Below, in pieces: positions 29,300 to 38,501 of a DNA stretch of 64,000 nt. The translations under genes were made by a program, and so were the position numbers. The stretch's first letter is position 1; every line of letters starts with the position of its first letter. The DNA comes from a virus: positions 1-64,000 of IMG/VR virus record IMGVR_UViG_3300025115_000007. One strand, written 5' to 3'. The notes beneath the pieces are model-generated. The model was not told where the DNA came from, ran no database searches, and worked only from the letters and a program-made list of their open reading frames with translations.

Positions 29300-30265
29300 A
29301 TGTTGTTAGAGGACATAGGGTTTTATACGCTTACCGAGGAAAGGGTTAGGACAGCGTCCCATAGGACACCCCTGTCCAGATGTGAGCTGATACTCACCTC
29401 CAAGTGTAACTTCAGGTGCCCTTACTGCCGATCCATTGGCGGTGAGGACATGGATTTTACTCAAGCATCTGATATTGTTCACATGTGGGCTAAGCATGGC
29501 TTGAAGGCCATAAGGTTCTCTGGTGGTGAGCCTACGTTATGGCCGGGACTAAGGGATTTATGTTTTGAAGCCAAAACGGTAGGCATCAACCGGATAGCGA
29601 TCTCTACCAACGGGTCAGCTGATACCAAGGTGTATGATTTCCTGCTCCAGCACTGTGGGGTCAATGATTTCTCGGTCTCACTGGATGCGTGTTGTGCTGG
29701 CGATGGGGACAGAATGGCAGGTGGTATTACGGGAGCCTGGTACCGTGTAGCGAAGAATATTGAATGGCTGGCTAGTCGGACATATGTTACCGTCGGTATC
29801 GTTTTGACGGAACATAATATCGACGGAGCAGCGGAAACAATAAGATTCGCAGCCAGCTTGGGAGTAAGTGATATCCGAGTGATTCCAGCGGTCCAGTTCT
29901 CCAATAGGCTTCGGAACATTGATATTGGTATGGGCCTTCTGGAAAAGTATCCCATCTTGCGTTACAGGATCAATAACATCAAGGAAGGATTACCTGTACG
30001 CGGATTGATGGCTAATGATTCCGCTAAGTGTGGATTGGTGCTGGATGACATGGCAGTAAACCATGGCAAGCATTATCCATGTATTATCTATATGCGTGAG
30101 GGCGGTAAGGCCATAGGTCTGGTTGGAGCTAATATGAGAGACCAGAGGTTCAAGTGGTACAAGAGGCATAAGACACATGAGGATCCAATATGCCGGAATC
30201 AATGCTTGGATGTGTGCCGGGAATATTCCAACAAATATGAGGCTTACCGTGGAACACCTGAATGA
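29300..30265 (+). CDS. Radical SAM enzyme with SPASM-like C-terminus
   Basis: 321 residues. The [4Fe-4S]/SAM motif is CNFRCPYC (~36-43); FSGGEPTLWPG follows as the SAM-binding GGE motif. The C-terminal part has further cysteines (KCGLVLDD...YPC, then CRNQCLDVC) that could hold auxiliary clusters, as in SPASM proteins that modify peptides. A tRNA or nucleotide modification role is also possible. No precursor peptide is obvious next to it. Confidence 0.8.
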   Translation: MLLEDIGFYTLTEERVRTASHRTPLSRCELILTSKCNFRCPYCRSIGGEDMDFTQASDIVHMWAKHGLKAIRFSGGEPTLWPGLRDLCFEAKTVGINRIAISTNGSADTKVYDFLLQHCGVNDFSVSLDACCAGDGDRMAGGITGAWYRVAKNIEWLASRTYVTVGIVLTEHNIDGAAETIRFAASLGVSDIRVIPAVQFSNRLRNIDIGMGLLEKYPILRYRINNIKEGLPVRGLMANDSAKCGLVLDDMAVNHGKHYPCIIYMREGGKAIGLVGANMRDQRFKWYKRHKTHEDPICRNQCLDVCREYSNKYEAYRGTPE

Positions 30266-30533
30266 GGCGAGCTTTGATTGGCTTAACTGGCGCAATGGTT
30301 CGGTGTTAGAAATTTTTGATATACGTCACCGGTACGAGCCAATCTATAGGAACCGGGATCTGGTACGCCAATATGCAGTAGGGTACTGTAAGGCAGACAA
30401 TATCCCATGTAGACCAAAACCCGGCTCCATGGCGGTAATGTTCGATACAGGTAGAGAAAACTGGAACCCTTGGTGGACACATTTCACCGTGAGGGAATTT
30501 ACAGCATGTTTTCCGGAGGAAGAGGTATGGTAG
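30237..30533 (+). CDS. Hypothetical protein
   Basis: 98 residues; start uncertain (ATG 30237 overlaps the radical SAM gene by 29 bases, GTG 30249 is an alternative). Trp- and Arg-rich, with a short motif KPGSMAVMFDTGRENWNPWWTHFT. Not recognised. Confidence 0.55.
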   Translation: MRLTVEHLNEASFDWLNWRNGSVLEIFDIRHRYEPIYRNRDLVRQYAVGYCKADNIPCRPKPGSMAVMFDTGRENWNPWWTHFTVREFTACFPEEEVW

Positions 30534-30697
30534 AACAGTTTTTCCTATGGTGGTTTGAGGAGCACTACATCTGGTCTACGCTGCTCACGCCGTTTTTGGT
30601 CATGTTATGGACCATCTTCAAAGGGGAGTTCATCTGGAGGGGTGTGGTGGCGTGCTTGGTATGGCTAGGGGTGTGGTGGCGTGCTTGGTATGACTAA
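30527..30697 (+). CDS. Small membrane protein with tandem duplication
   Basis: 56 residues from the ATG after GGAGGAAGAGG. One long hydrophobic region (YIWSTLLTPFLVMLWTIF) and a Trp-rich end. The last ~57 bases are a tandem duplication of a ~29-base unit, read in two frames, so the C-terminus is recent. Confidence 0.5.
   Translation: MVEQFFLWWFEEHYIWSTLLTPFLVMLWTIFKGEFIWRGVVACLVWLGVWWRAWYD
30638..30694 (+). repeat. Two-copy tandem repeat, ~29-base unit
   Basis: GGGGTGTGGTGGCGTGCTTG-GTATG occurs twice in succession, differing at the junction. It lies in the 3' end of the membrane-protein gene. Confidence 0.75.
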
Positions 30698-30812
30698 TGT
30701 TCACTAGATACTCACATAAGTAGGAGGACATTATATACAGACGGATTTATTAGGGGACCGCATATGAAGGTATGAAAATGTAACCAGGAACTACCTTACA
30801 CCAAAGGTTCCT

Positions 30813-30971
30813 GTGTTAGTCCGTGTTGTCTGGAAACCAGGTTATAAGGAAGCAAGTAATTCCGGCTATGAAACGTTTCATAACTGCGGCTATGACACCA
30901 TGCACCGGACATGTCAAACATGTGGGTATTCATGGTATGAGAGACCACTTGACTATAAGGAAACAAAATGA
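30813..30971 (+). CDS. Small zinc-finger-like protein (GTG start)
   Basis: 52 residues with CQTCGYSWY near the end. No ATG fits; GTG 30813 has AAAGG upstream. The stop overlaps the RNA-ligase start (ATGA), which argues for real coupling. Confidence 0.45.
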   Translation: MLVRVVWKPGYKEASNSGYETFHNCGYDTMHRTCQTCGYSWYERPLDYKETK

Positions 30972-32131
30972 ACAAAGAATCAGCAGCGGAGCTATTTGGG
31001 GTATCACCGTCCAATGTGTCCAAATTTGAGCGGTTAGACCCGTTTAACGGGTTTACACTAACCGGGTACATAGTGGCCTCGGAGCATAACTATGGCTCCA
31101 TGGTGATCACCAAGATAGACAATTACCTCACGGAACAAGTGGTGTACTCAACACCAAAGCTCAAATACCCATTTGACCGGAATGGCGTATACAAGTTCCC
31201 CGAAGCCAAGCGGATCAATGTATATACCAAGCTGGATGGCACGGCTATCATTTGTTTTTTCTATACCCTAAAAGGCACCAAATACCTGGCTTACAAGACC
31301 CGGCTTACTCCATTCCTACAGGAATCCAAGTGGGGCTCATTTGTTGACATGTGGGCCAAAGTTCTATCTGAGCATCCTGGCCTACAGGACTACATCAAGG
31401 ACCACGTATTCAACAAAAACGTGAACCTGGTGTTTGAGCTATACGGGTACCTCAATGAACATCTGATCCGGTATGATGTTCCTCTTGACACCAGGTTGTT
31501 ATTTGGTGTGAAACAAACCAATGGTGCTGTGGTGGACCCAGTGGATCTACATTTCCCGATGGTAAATGTTTGTCAAGAAGTCTCCATCACCAACTGCCAT
31601 GACCTGTATTCATGGTACCAGAAGTTTAAGAATGAGCAGGAGTTGAAAAATGTTGCGTTGGAAGATGGGTCCATAGAGGGTTCGGAAGGTTTTGTCTGGT
31701 ACCTGCACGGGGTGGATGGGGTGGTTCACCAGTTCAAATTGAAACCACCGTCGGTTGAGGAAATACACTTCCATATGGCAGATGGCTCACGTATTCATAA
31801 GAACACTATACGGACAACGATCCAGAACGCCTACGAACATTCTTCTGATGTATCCTATGAGATCGTGCGTGATCTGTTGATGGAGGAATATGACGCCCGG
31901 GTGATCGAGGCCTACAAGGCAACCATCATCCAATGTATCCAGGTGATACAGGCCAATATTGACTTTAGGGAAAAAGTGCTTCAGTTGTATAAGGAACATG
32001 GGCTGGATGTGATCGCTGATAAAATTGGAACCATGAGGACCTTGTCTGGACACTTTACCGGTAAAGACATGAAGAAGGTCTATACCGTGTTGAAGAACCA
32101 TATAGAAGCACGGCATGGAACAACCGGGTAA
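30968..32131 (+). CDS. RNA ligase (T4 Rnl1-like)
   Basis: 387 residues, close to Rnl1 (374). Nucleotidyltransferase motif I is VYTKLDGTAIICFF (lysine ~88); NLVFELYGYLN is motif III, GSEGFVWY motif IV and HQFKLKPPS motif V. Joins 5'-phosphate and 3'-OH RNA ends; in T4 it repairs tRNA cut by host anticodon nucleases. A matching polynucleotide kinase is not obvious in the window. Confidence 0.85.
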   Translation: MNKESAAELFGVSPSNVSKFERLDPFNGFTLTGYIVASEHNYGSMVITKIDNYLTEQVVYSTPKLKYPFDRNGVYKFPEAKRINVYTKLDGTAIICFFYTLKGTKYLAYKTRLTPFLQESKWGSFVDMWAKVLSEHPGLQDYIKDHVFNKNVNLVFELYGYLNEHLIRYDVPLDTRLLFGVKQTNGAVVDPVDLHFPMVNVCQEVSITNCHDLYSWYQKFKNEQELKNVALEDGSIEGSEGFVWYLHGVDGVVHQFKLKPPSVEEIHFHMADGSRIHKNTIRTTIQNAYEHSSDVSYEIVRDLLMEEYDARVIEAYKATIIQCIQVIQANIDFREKVLQLYKEHGLDVIADKIGTMRTLSGHFTGKDMKKVYTVLKNHIEARHGTTG

Positions 32132-32199
32132 AGCAAGAGTATTATCAGAGGCGGAAGCGATGCATTTCGTTGGCTCTACGCTTACATGTGATACAAGAG

Positions 32200-32277
32200 A
32201 TGATAAAGGATCCTTGGAAATACTTCAAGGAGGAATATGAAAGGTGGGTAAAAGGAAATGAACTGGAACGAAATTAG
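32200..32277 (+). CDS. Possible small ORF, 25 residues
   Basis: Encodes a plausible amphipathic tail ([17 protein letters not shown]) and its frame is open further upstream without a clear start. It overlaps the next gene start. Could be the end of a decayed gene. Confidence 0.3.
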   Translation: MIKDPWKYFKEEYERWVKGNELERN

Positions 32278-33226
32278 GAAAATCCACACCTGGTTACCCA
32301 ATACCGGTGAGGGTTGGCACCAACACCCAAATGGGGAAGGTTGGGTACAGGATACTGCCAGGGTGGAAAATACCGCTTATGTGGGTCCGGAGGCCCTGGT
32401 CTCTGGTGAAGCCTGGGTCTATGATGAAGCCCGGATCTCTGGTAAAGCCTGGGTCTATGATAAAGCTGAGGTTTCTGATGAAGCCCTGGTCTCTGGTAAA
32501 GCCCGGGTCTCACATGAAGCCCGGGTCTATGGTAAAGCCCGGGTCTCTGGTGAAGCCTGGGTTTCACGTGAAGTCCGGATCTATGGTGAAGCCTGGGTCT
32601 ATGGTAAAGCTGAGGTTTCTGATGAAGCCCTGGTCTCTGGTAAAGCCCGGGTCTCACATGAAGCCCGGGTCTATGGTAAAGCCCGGGTCTCACATGAAGC
32701 CTGGGTTTCACGTGAAGCCCGGGTCTATGGTAAAGCCCGGGTCTATGGTCAAGCCCAGGTCTATGGTCAAGCCCGGGTCTATGGTGAGGCCGAGGTCTAT
32801 GGTAAAGCCCGGGTCTATGGTCAAGCCCAGGTCTATGGTCAAGCCCGGGTCTATGGTAAAGCCCGGGTCTCACATGAAGCCTGGGTCTATGGTCAAGCCC
32901 AAGTCTATGGTCAAGCCCGAGTCTATGGTGAGGCCGAGGTCTATGGTGAAGCCTGGGTCTCTGATGAAGCCCAGGTCTATGGTCAAGCCCGGGTCTCTGG
33001 TGAAGCTCGTATATCTAAAACTTCCGATTATATCACCATTGGGCCTATTGGAAGTAGATCAGCCATACTAACAGCGTTCCGGTCTACATCCGGCATAACT
33101 CTGGTGACTGGTTGCTTTATAGGTGACCTGGCTGGTTTCCGGAAAGCGTTGGAAGGTGAGACCGGTAAGCACTATGAGGTGGATTATCCCATTTTCCTGG
33201 ATGCCATTGAAAAATATTTCCAATAA
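32258..33226 (+). CDS. Hexapeptide-repeat (left-handed beta-helix) protein
   Basis: 322 residues. After [19 protein letters not shown], about 36 hexapeptides of the form A-x-V-[YS]-[GD]-[KEQ] follow (~45-250), the pattern of left-handed beta-helices (LbetaH) of acyltransferases and carbonic anhydrases. The last ~70 residues are a different, globular domain. No catalytic histidine loop is seen, so it may be structural or a decoy rather than an enzyme. The DNA is almost pure 18-base tandem units. Confidence 0.8.
   Translation: MNWNEIRKIHTWLPNTGEGWHQHPNGEGWVQDTARVENTAYVGPEALVSGEAWVYDEARISGKAWVYDKAEVSDEALVSGKARVSHEARVYGKARVSGEAWVSREVRIYGEAWVYGKAEVSDEALVSGKARVSHEARVYGKARVSHEAWVSREARVYGKARVYGQAQVYGQARVYGEAEVYGKARVYGQAQVYGQARVYGKARVSHEAWVYGQAQVYGQARVYGEAEVYGEAWVSDEAQVYGQARVSGEARISKTSDYITIGPIGSRSAILTAFRSTSGITLVTGCFIGDLAGFRKALEGETGKHYEVDYPIFLDAIEKYFQ
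32390..33010 (+). repeat. 18-base tandem repeats encoding the beta-helix
   Basis: Units such as GTCTATGGTAAAGCCCGG and GTCTCACATGAAGCCTGG alternate about 34 times; larger blocks recur (for example GATGAAGCCCTGGTCTCTGG at 32480 and 32620). Internal duplications show recent expansion. Confidence 0.9.
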
Positions 33227-33255
33227 TTTACTAACCTAACCGAACATGATATACT
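33227..33255 (+). promoter_or_regulatory. Sigma70-like promoter for the helicase operon
   Basis: TTTACT, 17 bases ending ATGA, TATACT; seven bases upstream of the helicase ATG, so the transcript may be nearly leaderless. Confidence 0.55.
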
Positions 33256-33261
33256 TAACCC

Positions 33262-34647
33262 ATGATTGATCCCACTCTACTTGAAAAGCTAATCATCAAG
33301 GGCTGTTATGAGTCAGAGCAGTACCTTGCCTTAGTGTCCACTATCTTCCAAGACAGATACTTCGATGATGCTGTAGTTGGAAGGATGTTTGGCCAGATTT
33401 CCACTCATTTCAAGCAATATGGCAAAGTGATACCAGAGTCAAGCCTAGCTAGCGATCCCGATGCTAAATCTGTGTTCGACGAAATTCGGTCCACCGACTT
33501 TGATATTGCCAAGAATTATGACTATCTGTATCAGGAGACCGAGACCTATCTAAGGGAGAAAGCTATCAAGGCCGCCATCTTGGATTCCGTGGATGTGGTA
33601 AATGCCAAAAAAGACATGGGTAGCATCCGGGCCCTGCTTGAGGATGCTATGTGTAAGAGCCTAAAGGTTGACCTGGGGCTTGAGTATTGGAAGAACATTG
33701 GGGACCGGTTACGCCGGGCCTTCATGTCTGATGTGGGCCGCATTCCCTCTTACTACCCCCAGTTGGATGAATACATAAATGGTGGATTTCCGCCATATAC
33801 ATTGAATGTTTTCCTAAGCAGGGTCCATGGGTTTAAAAGTGCTTTTATGGCCAATGTAAGTGCCAGACAGGTTCTCCGAGGCCATAATGTGGTAATTATG
33901 AGTCTGGAGATGTCCCAAGATATGTATGCCCAGAGGTATGATGGTATTTATTCTGGGCTCAATATCAATAGGATGTATTTGGACAAAGAATTAAAACTGG
34001 CCTTAATGAAAGCTTTAACCAAAAAGGCCGTGGAGAATAAGGGTAAACTTTATATCAAGGAGTTTGCTACAGGTAAGGCCTCGGTAAACGATTTCCGGAT
34101 TTACCTTAGAGAATTACAGATGAGGCAGATCAAGCCAGGTGTATTGTATTGTGATTACCTTAACCTTATGAAAAAAAGTTCCGGACCTAAAAAGGATATG
34201 TACAGTGATGTAAAAGAGATAGCGGAGGAGCTTAGGGCTCTGGGCCTGGAGTTTAATTGTCCGGTTGTCTCCGTGAGTCAGTTGAACAGAGAAGGGTCGG
34301 ATGATATACCCCTATCATCACTGGACATCGTTCATATATCAGAAAGTCTTGGTCTCGCAGCCACTATTGACTGTGGTATTATATTCGGCAACGAGGCCGA
34401 CATCCGGACATATGAACAGGAGCTACATTACAAAATCCTCAAGAACCGGTTAGGCGGCCGAGTGGGTGAGATCAATAAGTTCTATTATGACGCTGCCAGC
34501 CTCACCATCTATGATTCCTCCGAACTGGACGCCTGGAGAACAGCATCCTTAACATCCGGTGACAACCGGCGGCTGAAGGACAAAAAGGTGGATATGCCAA
34601 AAGGTTTAGGTAAGCGAAGCAGGAAACGAAGGGAGGACGAAGAATGA
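33262..34647 (+). CDS. 41: Replicative DNA helicase (DnaB/T4 gp41-like)
   Basis: 461 residues (T4 gp41 475). N-terminal helical domain, then the RecA-like domain: PQLDEYINGGFPPYTLNVFLS, a divergent Walker A VHGFKSAF with no glycine before Lys, LEMSQDMYAQR (H1a), Walker B VLYCDYLNLM, and VSVSQLNREG (H3/H4). Unwinds DNA ahead of the polymerase and binds the primase at 59713. First gene of an operon continuing to the polymerase. Confidence 0.9.
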   Translation: MIDPTLLEKLIIKGCYESEQYLALVSTIFQDRYFDDAVVGRMFGQISTHFKQYGKVIPESSLASDPDAKSVFDEIRSTDFDIAKNYDYLYQETETYLREKAIKAAILDSVDVVNAKKDMGSIRALLEDAMCKSLKVDLGLEYWKNIGDRLRRAFMSDVGRIPSYYPQLDEYINGGFPPYTLNVFLSRVHGFKSAFMANVSARQVLRGHNVVIMSLEMSQDMYAQRYDGIYSGLNINRMYLDKELKLALMKALTKKAVENKGKLYIKEFATGKASVNDFRIYLRELQMRQIKPGVLYCDYLNLMKKSSGPKKDMYSDVKEIAEELRALGLEFNCPVVSVSQLNREGSDDIPLSSLDIVHISESLGLAATIDCGIIFGNEADIRTYEQELHYKILKNRLGGRVGEINKFYYDAASLTIYDSSELDAWRTASLTSGDNRRLKDKKVDMPKGLGKRSRKRREDEE

Positions 34648-34799
34648 TAAAATTATGTGATGCGCGATTATTCATAGACTGTGAATGGGTGTACGACAAT
34701 AGGCAGCAGATAACGGGCCCGTATGTGTGTTCTGTGTGTGGTTCCCAATACACTTATTATCTGGTAAAATTTTTAGACCGGAAGGAGGCCAAAAATTGA
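34644..34799 (+). CDS. Small zinc-ribbon-like protein, 51 residues
   Basis: Starts in the helicase stop (ATGA). Contains CEWVYD and CSVCGSQYTYY; one CxxC pair. Possibly half of a zinc site. Unknown function. Confidence 0.55.
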   Translation: MIKLCDARLFIDCEWVYDNRQQITGPYVCSVCGSQYTYYLVKFLDRKEAKN

Positions 34800-34981
34800 C
34801 TATAGGCTGCTGGGTACCACAAACAATTATGCTACTTAGTGTGATATTCAACCTGACAAGCAAACACACAGTACTCAAAACCGGAGTCGATGGAGTGGCC
34901 TATATTCTTGGCTTACTATTAATGTACTGGGGTGGATTTTTCGATTGTCTCCTCACACAATTAAAGCTCTGGCTAAGTTAG
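34796..34981 (+). CDS. Small membrane protein (TTG start)
   Basis: 61 residues from TTG 34796, eight bases after AAGGAGG and overlapping the previous stop. Two hydrophobic segments. The end overlaps the glycosylase gene start. Confidence 0.5.
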   Translation: MTIGCWVPQTIMLLSVIFNLTSKHTVLKTGVDGVAYILGLLLMYWGGFFDCLLTQLKLWLS

Positions 34982-35517
34982 ACCAGCTCATACAGGCCTG
35001 TGCGCGGTGTTCCTTGCATGAGGGCGGTAGGGCCAAGCCTTATTGGACGCTGGAATCTAAGTACCTCATCATAGGGGAAGCGCCCGGCAGGGATGAGGTG
35101 AAGGCTAATAGCCCGTTTGTGGGACCGGCAGGTTCGGCCCTATGGAACCAACTGGCTCCTCATGGATTGAGTCGGAAAGACTTTGCCATAGTGAACTCTG
35201 TGAATTGTAGGCCAATAGTACTTAGAAAGAACGGCAAACCAACAGATGAACAAATCCGGGCGTGCTTCCATTGGGTCGGTAAGTATATCCTGCTGATCCA
35301 GCCCAAGAAAATTCTGCTCCTGGGAAGTTATGCTCATAAGTCCCTGTTTGGTAAAGACATCCAAGTGATAAAAAATAATGGCAAGGTCTATGTTGACAAG
35401 TATGGTACACCCGTGATACAATCCGTCCATCCTGCTTACACTATCTATAATGAGGAGCAAGGAATAAGATTATTGACTGAGGCGATTGAAGCCTTCTTAC
35501 GAAAGGAGTCACTATGA
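34945..35517 (+). CDS. Uracil-DNA glycosylase, family 4-like
   Basis: 190 residues from TTG 34945. CARCSLHEGG begins the Fe-S cysteine set, then the active site IIGEAPGRDEVKANSPFVGPAG (GEAPG-x-x-E-D/E...G-x-PFVG-x-AG) and SVHPAY as the C-terminal motif, all typical of family 4. Removes uracil from DNA, complementing the dUTPase and deaminase. In phages related proteins can also act in host-DNA attack. It overlaps the previous gene. Confidence 0.8.
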   Translation: MSPHTIKALAKLDQLIQACARCSLHEGGRAKPYWTLESKYLIIGEAPGRDEVKANSPFVGPAGSALWNQLAPHGLSRKDFAIVNSVNCRPIVLRKNGKPTDEQIRACFHWVGKYILLIQPKKILLLGSYAHKSLFGKDIQVIKNNGKVYVDKYGTPVIQSVHPAYTIYNEEQGIRLLTEAIEAFLRKESL

Positions 35518-35849
35518 CAGTAGACCTTTACAGAGTTACCGAAGCATTGGAAGGTAGTGAGTATAGAACCTACCTTGATACCACCGAGCATCGGAAAGTT
35601 CTTGGAGCCATATTCAACACATGGATGCCACGGATGTATGCAATGCCAGTTGATGCCATCAAGGACAACATTATCACCAGTATCAACTTGGCGATGGAAA
35701 CAATTGAGTGGAAGAAGAATGCCACACTGAGCACCCGATGCAGGAACATACTTGACTACCTTTCCAAGGGTAAATATACGAAGCGGAGCCTTATGACAGT
35801 GGTATGTAATACCATATTAAGTTCGGATGGATTAGGGTTAAAGGTATGA
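35514..35849 (+). CDS. Hypothetical protein
   Basis: 111 residues, mainly helical with no recognised motif (ALEGSEYRTYLDTTEHRKVLG). Overlaps both neighbours by four bases, so it belongs to the helicase-polymerase operon. Confidence 0.6.
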   Translation: MTVDLYRVTEALEGSEYRTYLDTTEHRKVLGAIFNTWMPRMYAMPVDAIKDNIITSINLAMETIEWKKNATLSTRCRNILDYLSKGKYTKRSLMTVVCNTILSSDGLGLKV

Positions 35850-36979
35850 TAGCTAAAGACCTCACCTTGATAGACGGTGCCAAAAAGATTGTCCTACTAG
35901 ACCCGGCCAATGTCCGGAAGTATATGCCTCTTGGCCTGGCCAAGATTTCCACCTACGTGAAAGCCAGGGGTGGCGAGGTTGTGTTCCAGAAGAAATATGT
36001 ACCATGTGGTGAAGACCTTGTCTGCATTACCTCACTTTTTACCTGGTATGCCCATAAGGTACATGCGGCTATAGATCAGGTTCTATCAGCCAACACTTTA
36101 TTCAATCCAGACCTGAAGATATTGGTTGGAGGCACCTATGCCACATTGATGCCTAAGCACTTGGAGAAGCTATATCCACAGGTCCACATCTTCAAAGGCT
36201 GTTCCAGGATATTGGATGAATGTGCTCCAGACTATACGTTGGACTTCAATCTGGAAGACAAGTGGAACGACATCTCCTATATCTATACCTCACGGGGTTG
36301 CCCCAACAAATGCCAATACTGTAGTGCATGGCGGATCGAGCCGGAACAGTATATCATAGAGCATTGGAGGGAACATATCCATCCAAATCGAAGCCAGGTA
36401 ATGATCAATGATAACAATTTGTCGTCCCAATCCATTGACCACATTAGGTCCATATTCGATTATGTCCGGGAGACCGGCAAAAAGATCAACCTCAAGAACG
36501 GGTTTGATTGCAAATACATTACGGACGAGTTGGCCGGTATGCTCGGCAAGATGAAATTTGCCAGTCGGGGCATGAGGCTATCATTTGACAGGATAGAGGA
36601 GGATGGTGTGTTCCAAGGTGCTGTCCAAAAGCTACTCAAGGCCGGTGTGTCACGCCATAACATTATGGTTTACGTGCTGTTCAACTTCAATGAACGGGTA
36701 AGTGAAGCGGTATATAGGGCCAATGAGTGTGTAAAGCTGGGTATAGCCCCATGGCCCCAGGAATATACCACCATGAACAAGCTGGACATACATGATAAGT
36801 ATCTTGGGAAGCACTGGACGCCTAACCTCCGGGCGGCCTTCAAGCTTTTCTACCTATTCGCCGGCTACTATCATAATATGACCTTTTTAGAATGGTGCAT
36901 GAGCCCAGGTAAGAATAACAACATATACAATTTTACCGAAGATGAGATTGGACGAGTGAAAGGCGAGGACATATGCTAA
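35846..36979 (+). CDS. B12-binding radical SAM enzyme
   Basis: 377 residues. The N-terminal ~100 residues look like a Rossmann B12-binding domain (MPLGLAKISTYVKARG, then LVGGTYATLMP). Radical SAM motif CPNKCQYC at ~152-159 after IYTSRGC. Such enzymes do methylations or rearrangements. The class II reductase at 55703 is also B12-dependent. Substrate not known; nucleotide or peptide modification are both possible. Confidence 0.75.
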   Translation: MIAKDLTLIDGAKKIVLLDPANVRKYMPLGLAKISTYVKARGGEVVFQKKYVPCGEDLVCITSLFTWYAHKVHAAIDQVLSANTLFNPDLKILVGGTYATLMPKHLEKLYPQVHIFKGCSRILDECAPDYTLDFNLEDKWNDISYIYTSRGCPNKCQYCSAWRIEPEQYIIEHWREHIHPNRSQVMINDNNLSSQSIDHIRSIFDYVRETGKKINLKNGFDCKYITDELAGMLGKMKFASRGMRLSFDRIEEDGVFQGAVQKLLKAGVSRHNIMVYVLFNFNERVSEAVYRANECVKLGIAPWPQEYTTMNKLDIHDKYLGKHWTPNLRAAFKLFYLFAGYYHNMTFLEWCMSPGKNNNIYNFTEDEIGRVKGEDIC

Positions 36980-38214
36980 GTGTTGATGACCAATACAAAG
37001 AGTGGCTTGAGTCCCAGAAGTTTGATAATCCACCAGACGAAGCCCATGTGAAGGAAACCTTGGTCAAAGAGCTGGAGTTCTTGTCCAAGATGGACGCCAA
37101 GACTTATATCCTTTACAGGAAATGGAACGAGATCCAGGAAAAATATCCGGCTCGCTCTGGTGTTGAGTCTACCAGCTTCTTTTTTGGGGAATCACAGGAA
37201 CAGTATCCGGAGCTACGCCGATACAAGGCCAACATATGGATACCGGAAAAGCCGGAAGATTACTTGGACCTTGAGCCGGTAATGGTTAGGAGCACAGAGG
37301 ACACTGTGGTTGAGTGGAATGAGCTTCGGGTATTCATGTCCAGTATGTTGAACAATAGCAATATTGGCCGGCAGATGTTCTATACCGTGGTGGACAATAA
37401 GACCGGTAAGTATTTGGGCCTGGTGTGCGTCTCCGGAGATTTTCTTGACCTGGCGCCAAGAGACAATTACATAGGTTGGTCAAGATCCCAAAAAACACAT
37501 AGCGGGAAGCTCAATAACTGTGCTATCGGAAGCACGATAGTTCCGGTTCAGTCGTTTGGGTATAATTACGTTGGTGGCAAGCTTATCGCACTGCTTACAA
37601 TGAGTGATGTAGTGGAGCGAGACTGGTATGAGTCCTATGGTGATAAACTCGTTATGGTTGATACCACCTCATTATTTGGATCCTTTAGCATTTATCAGAA
37701 CCTTTCATATTGGAATCATAGGGGCCATACAGCCGGTTCGATAAAATATGAACCATCAAAACCAACAATATCGTTGATTCGTGAATGGTTGAAGTACAAC
37801 CACACGCGCCGATACTTTGAGTGGTACTATGGTAAACAGGTAACCTCCAAAGGTACCGAAATGACCTTGAAACGAGACCACAAACAACGATCCTTAACAT
37901 TTACCTACGTGAAATTGGGTATACCAAAGGAAATGTATGAAGCTGGACATCAAAGGGGTGTTTACACCTGTCACCTATTCAACAATACCAATGAATATCT
38001 CAGAGGTGAGATTGACGAGTCCAAGCTAACCAAGAGGTTTGATAATAGCGTTCCGGTACTCGTGGACATATGGAAGACCAAGTATGCCTCCAAAAGGCTC
38101 AAATCCGTATTAGACAGCGGAAAATATAGCCATGGTATACTGTTTTACGACGACCTTATAGGAAAAAGTTGGGCTCAAGCCCAGGAGATGTACCTACATG
38201 ACGTTGGGCGATAG
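36973..38214 (+). CDS. DUF4338 (DruA-like) protein
   Basis: 413 residues. Middle region has the DUF4338 pattern: LVCVSGDFLDLAPRDNYIGW, IGSTIVPVQSFGYNYVGGKL, VERDWYESYGDKLVMVDTT, SIYQNLSYWNHRGHTAGS. DUF4338 occurs in the DruA protein of the Druantia defence system and in mobile elements; function is unsettled. Here it is in a phage, downstream of radical SAM and glycosylase genes. Overlaps the radical SAM gene by seven bases. Confidence 0.6.
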   Translation: MLSVDDQYKEWLESQKFDNPPDEAHVKETLVKELEFLSKMDAKTYILYRKWNEIQEKYPARSGVESTSFFFGESQEQYPELRRYKANIWIPEKPEDYLDLEPVMVRSTEDTVVEWNELRVFMSSMLNNSNIGRQMFYTVVDNKTGKYLGLVCVSGDFLDLAPRDNYIGWSRSQKTHSGKLNNCAIGSTIVPVQSFGYNYVGGKLIALLTMSDVVERDWYESYGDKLVMVDTTSLFGSFSIYQNLSYWNHRGHTAGSIKYEPSKPTISLIREWLKYNHTRRYFEWYYGKQVTSKGTEMTLKRDHKQRSLTFTYVKLGIPKEMYEAGHQRGVYTCHLFNNTNEYLRGEIDESKLTKRFDNSVPVLVDIWKTKYASKRLKSVLDSGKYSHGILFYDDLIGKSWAQAQEMYLHDVGR

Positions 38215-38293
38215 AAAACTCTCTATTATCTATTTTTACCAGGTTAGACAATGTAACATTTGTGGAGAGGTGGTAGATGGGAGATATATCTGA
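38198..38293 (+). CDS. Tiny zinc-ribbon peptide, 31 residues
   Basis: ATG with AGGAG upstream, overlapping the DUF4338 end and the next gene start. Contains CNICGEVVDG. May be half of a zinc-finger gene. Confidence 0.4.
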   Translation: MTLGDRKLSIIYFYQVRQCNICGEVVDGRYI

Positions 38294-38501
38294 AACCATA
38301 ACCCAAATGCGAGCCAGGCATGAACAGGAGCTGAATGATTTACAAACCAACTGTAGCCATGTAACCTTGTCCAACTGGATGCCTTATCAATGGGCACCAG
38401 GCCATACGCTTGGTGAGGTCAAGGTATGCGCCACATGTGGTAAGATAATGCAAAGGAGCTATGATGCAATCACTTCAACCATCACGACAGCAGGAAGTTG
38501 A
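38277..38501 (+). CDS. Small Cys/His protein
   Basis: 74 residues preceded by GAGAGG. N-terminal helix (ITQMRARHEQELNDLQTNC), then SHVTLSNW...VCATCGKIM, possibly a zinc ribbon using one His and three Cys. Unknown. Confidence 0.55.
   Translation: MGDISETITQMRARHEQELNDLQTNCSHVTLSNWMPYQWAPGHTLGEVKVCATCGKIMQRSYDAITSTITTAGS

Noticed and set aside
32390-33010. CRISPR array
   Set aside because: The repeats are contiguous 18-base coding units with no spacers and an open reading frame throughout.
32307-33071. Plus-strand 254-codon and minus-strand 199-codon ORFs over the repeats
   Set aside because: By-products of the repeat in other frames (GSMVKP and LYHRPG repeats), with no independent start signals.
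33835-33860. Helicase Walker A damaged (GFKS without second Gly)
   Set aside because: Other helicase motifs are intact and the divergence looks like a lineage variant, not decay; no frameshift present.
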